Shown in pieces: positions 57,588-64,000 of a stretch of 64,000 nucleotides of DNA. The translations under genes and the position numbers were made by a program. Position 1 is the first letter of the stretch. Every line of letters starts with the position of its first letter. Where the stretch lies: contig BCKL01000017.1 of the NCBI GenBank assembly GCA_001600635.1, positions 1 through 64,000 of the forward strand. The letters are read 5' to 3'. Below the pieces are notes generated by a model. That model searched no databases. It saw only the letters and a list, made by a program, of their open reading frames with translations, and was not told where the DNA came from. Source of the DNA: Leucosporidium creatinivorum. Taxonomy: Eukaryota; Basidiomycota; Microbotryomycetes; Leucosporidiales; Leucosporidiaceae.

Positions 57588-60427
57588 CTAGAAGAGCGTC
57601 TCCAACTCCTCTCCCCCCTCCTCGCCATCCTCGCCATCCTCCGCTCCAACCCCAAGAGCACTCTTCAACCCCCCCGCATCCTTCGTCTTAAACGTAAATC
57701 CGACCCAAATCCCCCTCCCAAACTTCTCCTCCTTCTCCTTGACCTTGTCCACGTTCTTCTGCTTCTCGCGCACTTCGGCGTATTTGGCCATGTCGGCTTC
57801 CGAAGTAAACTATTGGCGAAGCGAGCGTGAGAAGGAAGGAGAGGTAGGGGCGGAGGCGTTAAGACGGGCAGAGGAGGAGGAGAGGAGAGAGGGTGGGTCA
57901 GCGCTCACTCTACGATGACCTGGAGCAGCAGAGACAGCAAGCTTACATCGTCAAAGTACCCCGAATCAATCTCCGAATCGAGCGCAGGGATGAACGGCGC
58001 CGTCTGGTCCCTCAGATTCTCCCACGACACGCCCTCGAAGAAGGGGTGCATCTTGAGTTGGTCCATGGTCGAGATCCGACGGTCCTTGTGCGCGATGAGG
58101 CTGTTTTTCGTCGTCGTCGGAGGGGGGAGTCAGCTCTGGCTCGGGCGCTTCGTCGACAGAGGAGGCGAGGGAGAGGGAAGGCAAGGAGAGAGAGAGACAC
58201 GTACGCGACGATAGCTCCCCATCCCCGATCACTGAGGTTGAAGATACGATCCTCGGGCCTGTCGTAGTGGGGGCGCCGGAGGCAGCGCTGCCAGTTCTTG
58301 AGGTTGGCCCAGGTCTCTTCGGCCGTAGCGCCCGAGAAGGGAGGGAAGCCGGCGAGGAACCTGGGTGCAGGGGAGTGAGTGAGGAGAAGAGGTAGGGGAA
58401 GGGAAGGGGTCAGCTCGGCGCAGGGCATAAGAGAGGAAGTCAAGTTCGACTCACTCGAACAAAATACATCCCAAGCTCCAATAGTCAACCGAAAAGGAAT
58501 AGCTCTGACCCCTCAGCGTCTCGATGGCCATGTAATCGGGGCTTCCGACGACCGAGTCGGCGTAGCGAGGATCGGCCATGCGGATGGACTTGTAGATGGA
58601 CTTCATGTCGACCGTGGAGCGGAAGATGAGGGCCGTCTCGTCCGAGACTTCGTCGAGCTGTTAGAGAGGAGGGGAGACGGTGAGCAAGGGGTTTGGGGCT
58701 GAGCGCGAGCAGGCGACAATGGGGAGGAGCAGGAGGAGCAGGAGGGAGTGAGAGCAGAAACTCACCTTGTGTTTGAGGTTCTCAATCTTGCCGGGGTTGA
58801 GCGCTCCACTGGCGAGGCCAAAGTCGGTGAGCTTGATGTGGCCCGAGGGGTCGATGAGGAAGTTCTGTTGGCGATTGGGCGAGCAGGCGGGCAAGTGAGA
58901 GAGAGTATGGAAGGTGCGAAAGGAGTAAAGAAGGGGAGAGAAGAGTCAGCTATCTGGGTCACGCTCAGTGATGCCCATCGTCGCCGAGCAGCGCCCAGGC
59001 CTCATTCTCCCACCAGCCACCACCACTCACCTCCGGCTTCAAATCCCTATGAATGTACCCCAACTTGTGCAACTCGTTGACCGCGCAAAACATCTCTGCA
59101 ATGTAAAACCTCGCATGCTCCTCCTTCAAGACGCCCGAGTTGTTGAGCAAGGTGCGGAAGTCCCCGCCGGCGATGAAGTCCATTGCGAGGTAGACGTAGG
59201 TGGGGTCTTGGAAGGCGTAGAGGAGGCGGACGAGCCAGGGCGAGTTGGTCGAGGCGAGGATGTCCCGCTCGGTTAGGACGTGGCGGATCTGCGAGGGGCG
59301 CCGAGGGGGAGGGGTCAGCTCGGCTCGGTCGACTCGAGGTAGAAAAGAGAAGAGAGTGAGAGAGAAAGCTACAACACACCTCGTCCATCTTCAACAACGT
59401 CCTCTTCTTCATCTTCTTCAACGCAACCACCTGATTCGTCTCCTTATGCCTCGCCAAATACACCTCTCCGTACCCTCCCTGTCCCACCTGCGTGACAATA
59501 TGGAACTGATCCAGCTTGAGCTTGGTGCGTCGCTTCCGCAGCAGGACACGCTCCCGTCCGGCGTAGGAGACCCATTCCTTCTGGGCTTCGGCGGGCGCCA
59601 GTTGGCGCGATTGGACAGAGGATTTGAAGGTTGCGAGACGGGTCTTGCGCGCCGAGAGGTAGGTGAGGAGGTCGAAGTAGTGGTCGTAGAAGTCTGCGTG
59701 TCGTAGCGTCAGGTTAGCTTTCACTTGCCGAGCACCCCCCCTCCTCCTCAGCGCCGAACTCGTGCAAAGACTTCAACTCACAGAGTTGCGCGACATCAGC
59801 CTTCCTCCTAACCTCCGTACTCTGCAACCGAACCTTCTCCCACTCTTTAAACCCCTGCCCTTTCCTCCAACTGACCACCCCCGTCGCCTGGCCCATCGTC
59901 GCGTCTCCATCCCTCTCCCTCATCCTGTTGGCATAAGAAGAGAGGGAAGTAGGTTGTCCAGCCAAGAGTTGAGTCATGGTGGGTTCGGCTGAGTTGTACG
60001 CTCCCGTCGAGGCTGTAGGACGATGGTAGTGCATGGCCGCTGTTTGCTGCTGCTGAGGAGGTTGAGCGGTAGGAGCGGGCGGCGCTGCTTGAGGAGGAGG
60101 AGGGGCGCGGGAGGAGTAGAATGTAGTAGGAGAGGGAGCAGTAGCAGTTGCTACAAAAGGGGATAATTTGGGCGAAGAGAGGGCCGAGGCGTAGTTGGAG
60201 TGAGGCGAAGGCGCTTGTTGAGAGAGGGAAGGGGAAGGGTAAGGCAGCGAATAGCGGTGATTATTGTTGCTGGTAGTACTATTCTCCTTGCCGTGTTGGA
60301 ATGGGAGAGGGATAGGTAATTTGGTAGGAGAAGCGGGACGAGTAACGAGTTGAGGGTAAGCCTGAGGTTGAGCTGGACAATCGGGTTGAGTGTAAGGGGA
60401 GGAAGGGGTCAACACCCTGTGGGCCAT
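57588..60427 (-). CDS. NDR-family kinase Dbf2/Sid2 (mitotic exit / septation)
   Basis: Eight exons (60427-59782, 59693-59380, 59288-59031, 58864-58766, 58657-58455, 58360-58205, 58100-57947, 57809-57588) give 683 residues. After a Pro/Ser/Gln-rich N-terminus comes the Mob1-binding region ([20 protein letters not shown]). The kinase follows: [73 protein letters not shown] (HRD 400-402), LTDFGLASG, an activation-loop insert, then [13 protein letters not shown]. The AGC tail has [20 protein letters not shown] and the hydrophobic motif [17 protein letters not shown] with GGDFRTLL is typical of Dbf2/Sid2 rather than Cbk1/Orb6. It would act with Mob1 at the spindle pole and division site. Confidence 0.95.
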
Positions 60428-60783
60428 GTCGTGTAGGTCTGTAGCTCGAAAGGTGTAGCTCTTTTGCTGTTAGCCCGATTAAAGCGACGAGTAACGAGTG
60501 GTAAGAGAGAGAGAGGGACCTCAGCCGAATCATTCAACCTTGGCCCGAGAGTCGACTCGCCTGCCCCTCTTGAGCTCCTGCCGTCATCTGACTCGTATAT
60601 TGAGAGCCTCATTGCCACTCCTCGATTAGGATTAGGACGATTATACACAGCTACATCGATCTCTAGTCCTACAGCTCCAGCTCTAACTCGACTCAACTCA
60701 AACTCTCGGCCAACTCGACGCGTCTCTTGGGCTCGAGTCGCGCTCGTTTCCTCTCTCTCTCGTCTCATACCGACCTACAGCAA
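60428..60783. promoter_or_regulatory. Divergent promoter, Dbf2-type kinase / SPC25
   Basis: The 356-bp gap separates divergent starts of two mitotic genes, so shared cell-cycle control is possible but no specific element is identified. CT-rich sequence precedes the SPC25 ATG. Confidence 0.45.
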
Positions 60784-61946
60784 ATGTCCCTGACGATGCT
60801 CAACTCACCTTCATCGACCACCACACCACGCACTTCCCGCCGTCTGACGGTAAACCCTACAACTCCCTCTCGCCTTCCCATCTCCCTCCCGCCCTCCTTA
60901 CCACCTCTAGCACCCCTCAACCTCCGCCCTTACCCAACAACACCCTACGCCTTGGACCCTCTCTTCCAATCCAAACTGCAACAAGACTGGCAAACGATCG
61001 ACTACACGGTCCATTCCCTCGATTCCAACCTCTCTCTCAAGCGCAAGGACGTCCAACAAGCGTTGGCAGAGTTGGAGGAGGAGAAGAGGAGGGTGCAATT
61101 GGCGACCAAGAATTTGGGAGAGGTGGCCAAGGAGATGATGGAGAAGGTGGGGAGGGAGTTGGAGCAGCATAAAGAGGCGAAAGGGAAGAAGGTCGAGGTT
61201 GAGCAGCAGGGGAGGGTGTTGGAGCAGCAGATGGAGGGGATCGCGGCAGAGATTAAGGAGGAACAGAAGAAGTTGCTGGCTAGGAGGGAGTGTGAGTCTG
61301 GATTGCAGCTCAGCTCGGCGAGGAAGGAGCAGACGCGTCCGAGCGACTGTTTACTGACCCTCTCGCTCTGCTACACAGTGAAAGCCCGTCAACGAGAAGC
61401 CTTCCAAAAGCAAGCCAACAAGAATGGGCCCGAGTTGGCCTTTTTCGAGGAGAAGCTGGGGCTCAAGATCCGTGGTATCGGCAGTGCGTCTCCCCCCTTC
61501 TCGGCGCTGGCTCTGCAGCTCGTCTCGACGCGATTGACACGCTTCTCTCCCTTTCACTACGAGCAGAAGACACCGTTCAATTCCGCTTCTCCAACGTCGA
61601 CTCGCGCAACTACCAACGTTCCTTCTCCTTCAACGTCGATGCCTCGAAGCCTGTCTACTCCGGTCCGTCCTCCTCTTGCCTCTCCTCCTTCTTTGTCTCT
61701 CCCTGCTAACCCTCCCTCTTGATCTCAACAGTAACTCTCGCCGCCCCCTCTCCCACTTACCTCCCTCCCTCGACCCTCCAACCCTTGCTGGACTACCTCA
61801 ATCGCACGAGGGATCTCTACGGCTTTGCGAGGAGGATGCGGGAGGCGTTCAAGGATGAGGTCGGGGTGGAGAAGATGGGGGTGGTAGGGGAGAATGAGAA
61901 GGAGAGGGAGAGGGAGAGGATTAGGGGGGAGAGGGAGGCGAGGTAG
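60784..61946 (+). CDS. SPC25: Ndc80 complex subunit Spc25
   Basis: Four exons (60784-61291, 61379-61483, 61567-61662, 61732-61946) give 307 residues. A Pro/Thr-rich N-terminus leads to a long coiled coil at about residues 75-190 (LSLKRKDVQQALAELEEEKR). The C-terminal globular RWD domain has FFEEKLGLKIRGIGKDTVQF, RFSNVDSRNYQRSFSFNVDA and LDYLNRTRDLYGFARRMREA, matching Spc25. With Spc24 it anchors the Ndc80 complex to the inner kinetochore. Exon 3 was placed by matching this domain; its donor is gtccgt, weaker than usual. The charged tail (NEKERERERIRGERE) is unusual. Confidence 0.92.
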
Positions 61947-62342
61947 GGCGTTGGCGCCGAGCTGGGATGGGATGGGAGAGTAAAGAGCTGAGGGGATGGG
62001 GGAGTATTCGTGTTTCGCTCTGTTTAGGTCTGATTGTCTTAATATTGATTCTGGGGTTTTACATCCGTGCTTCGAGTGCTGCTGGGTCGGGAGAGCAGAG
62101 GCGAGGAGTGAGCTCGGCGCCGGACAGTCCAGAGCGAGGCTCGCTGCCTCTGCGACTCGCTAGCTTGGAGCACTTGGGTGCAGTGGTGATATGAGCGTTC
62201 GTGTGATCTGTGCTATCTAGTACAACAAGGTCTTGACTGCTTCTAAACCTCCGAGCCCTTTCTCTGCTCGGCGCTGGATCGCTCCCTCCCTCCTGCTTCC
62301 ACCTGCTCTCTATCCGACCAGCCCTCCATCTTCTCCTCATCA
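61947..62342. other. Convergent gap SPC25 / Emi1-type
   Basis: Two 3' UTRs meet here. No gene or repeat is recognised. Confidence 0.4.
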
Positions 62343-62964
62343 CTACTCCTCCCTCGCCTTCTCCCTTTCCCTCTCCGCCTCCTCAAACCCCACCTGCCCC
62401 TCATAAACCCCCCTCCTCGCCTCCCACACATCCTCACTACTCCTCTCCAACCTTCTCCTCGCCCACCATTCCGCCCTCCTCTTGATCCACACCTCCTCCC
62501 GCCGTTCCGGGGACAGTCCTTTGATGGACATGCAGAACTTGAAGGAGGCGAATTTGGGAGTACAGTCCCGCGCGTGGCCGTGCCGGTAGAGGGAGCGGGC
62601 TTGCGTGCCGAGGGCTATTCAGTGTGCGAGCGGAGCGGAGCGAGGGCCATTGCGTTGGACGGGAGGGTCAGAGGGAGCAGAGGGTGGGCAGCAGCGAGCG
62701 AGCGAGGGAGACGGTCAGCGTCCTCCCAGCCAGCCAGAGAAGAGCGAAAGACGTACAGAAACAACTGAAGAAATCATCAAACAAGTTCATACACGTAGGA
62801 GCTCCTCCTTCCATGGCTACAGAAGCGCGTTGGATGGGAATCTCCTCCTCGACGAGCTGGTCGAAAGTGCGCCGTCGCAGCGCTGTTGGTGGTGTTGGTT
62901 CGGGGGCTGTGAAGGGTGCTGGTGCTGCTGCTGGTGCGGATGGGGTGGATTGAGAGGAGCCCAT
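62343..62964 (-). CDS. Emi1-type (DUF3128) small Cys-motif protein
   Basis: Two exons (62964-62757, 62614-62343) give 159 residues. The start MGSSQST could be N-myristoylated (Met-Gly). The conserved DUF3128 core lies across the splice: MNLFDDFFSCFSLGTQARSL, YRHGHARDCTPKFASFKFCM. This gives three spaced cysteines near residues 57, 69 and 91 among conserved aromatics. A basic and acidic helix follows (REEVWIKRRAEWWARRRLER). In budding yeast Emi1 is needed for induction of meiosis and normal mitochondrial function; the biochemical role is unknown. Confidence 0.85.
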
Positions 62965-63527
62965 GCTGACGAGTTGAGAGAGGGGGAAGAAGGAGAGAGA
63001 GAGACGCAGGCCAGCGGATTCGAAGTCAAGGGGGAGAGGGTAGGAGAGGGTCCGGGAGTGACATGTGCTACAGACGTCTCGCTGACTTGACTTTGAGCTC
63101 GAGTCCTCTTCTCCTGCCTCGCTGTACCCTTTGAACTCGTTGCTCCGACCAGCGAGCGGTCTGCGAAGCGCCGAAGGGAACCGCAAGCTGCTGAGGTACA
63201 GAAGATAGCTCCGAGGAGCTCAGCAGTAGTGTCGGATGGTTTTGGGCTGCTCGCGAGAGATTGAAGCTTGCTCTCGCGCTGCGTCGAGCTGTAGACCCCG
63301 CGAACACCATCGCCGAGCTCGCTTCTCGTTCGCTGCGCTTCTTCCTTTGCTCTACAAATCCACTGTGTTGCGTTGCAGCACATGTTGCATATCGGACTGA
63401 GTCCCAAGCTGCTTGACTCGTGGTCTCCTGCCAGTGCGAAGCCGTCAGCTATCGTGTCGGCGTTCGAGGGCTCGGCGAAGGCAAGGCATGCGCGAGCGAG
63501 CAGAGAACGTACCACGTCGCTAAGGCT
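62965..63527. other. Gap between Emi1-type gene and F-box copy D
   Basis: It holds the Emi1-type promoter and the downstream flank of copy D. The part at about 63465-63527 is similar to the downstream flank of copy B. No gene is recognised. Confidence 0.45.
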
Positions 63528-64000
63528 TCAGTCTGCGAATTTGTGCAGACATTAGCTCGGGGGTAGACGCTGGAAGGGGAAGGTGCGGGAGCGACTCACC
63601 CGTGTAGTAGCGCTCCTCGCCTCGAGGCTCAATCCCGCGATCTCGACACGCCGTGGCCCATGCCTCCCATCCTTCATTCCTAGATGCCTTGCCGTCCCAC
63701 GGCTCGTCGATCAGCCTCCACCGTCGAACAGCAGCCATGCTTGGCAGCGCTAATGCGCTGAGCAACGCCGTTGGATCGGGGTCGCCGCCTACATCGGCGA
63801 AGAGCTTCGTAAGAAGAAGGGCGAGGCGGGAAGGGAGAAGGGCGAGAATGGAGAGGATTGGTGTAGAGCTACTCGAGAGCTGGAGCGAGACGAGATAGGT
63901 TGCGACGCGGAGGAAGGCCTCGAGTTCTGGGATCGGCGGGAGTACAGGGATCTGGGTGGAGGAGGGCACGACGGGGAGTTCGACAAGAGAGAGGTGTCGA
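63528..64000 (-). CDS. F-box-like family copy D, 3' part only (runs off the window)
   Basis: The visible part is the end of coding exon 2 (64000-63600) and the 5-nt last exon (63532-63528, ACTGA) after an intron ending attcgcag. About 135 residues are seen: leucine-rich repeats (PPIPELEAFLRVATYLVSLQ, LLPSRLALLLTKLFADVG), then ALALPSMAAVRRWRLIDEPW, GWEAWATACRDRGIEPRGEE and RYYTD. It is closest in layout to copies A and B. The F-box end lies beyond the right edge, so intactness cannot be judged. Confidence 0.78.

Noticed and set aside
1-64000. CRISPR array, bacterial operon structure or riboswitches
   Set aside because: The window is eukaryotic with spliced genes. The only regular repeats are the 153-bp array, an AG tract and an 18-nt duplication.

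Overview
The window looks like nuclear DNA of a GC-rich basidiomycete yeast, most likely a Pucciniomycotina species of the Microbotryomycetes type (Rhodotorula/Sporobolomyces/Leucosporidium relatives). Evidence is the dense packing of multi-exon genes, introns mostly 50-120 nt long with gtgagt/gtaagt-like donors, a CTGAC/CTAAC branch sequence close before a cag acceptor, C-ending codon preference, and basidiomycete-style protein content. Taxonomy is inference. No virus-like or LTR element and no RNA gene was recognised.

Layout. 1-611 holds four tandem 153-bp repeats. 1015-35632 is ordinary housekeeping territory: a conserved fungal protein of unknown role; PRI2 primase subunit; uridine phosphorylase; a UCH37-type deubiquitinase; an Ssh4/Ear1-type SPRY adaptor; a trypsin-fold protease; a flavin monooxygenase; TIM22; the SAGA subunit Ada1/Hfi1; an amine/Amadori-type FAD oxidase; a CofD-like protein; a GPI-anchored surface protein; a FAM72 homologue; and a 20-exon DOCK-family GEF. 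38095-46327 carries TRAPPC5/Trs31, SLX4 and an Osh3-like lipid-transfer protein. 53755-62964 carries a Nim1/Gin4-type kinase, the Dbf2/Sid2 NDR kinase, Spc25 and an Emi1-type protein.

Inserted among these are four members (A-D) of one F-box-like family, at 36150-37319, 46654-47841, 52302-53429 and 63528-64000. They share an F-box-like N-terminus (seen in A-C), a 5'-UTR intron of about 205 nt (A-C), a variable repeat-like middle, a conserved tail ending YYTD, and a last coding exon of only five bases in all four. B and C are divergently arranged on the arms of a large inverted duplication (about 1.4 kb per arm, 1.6 kb spacer). Their non-coding leaders are almost identical while their proteins have diverged strongly. 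This family is the most unusual thing in the window.

The genes do not form a metabolic cluster. Functional themes are cell cycle and genome maintenance (PRI2, SLX4, Dbf2/Sid2, Nim1-type kinase, Spc25), ubiquitin and trafficking (UCH37, Ssh4-like adaptor, TRAPPC5, Osh3-like, F-box family) and mitochondria (TIM22, Emi1-type). Exon models were built by eye from splice signals, and every complete model gives an intact frame summing to a whole number of codons, except pseudogene A with its one in-frame stop.
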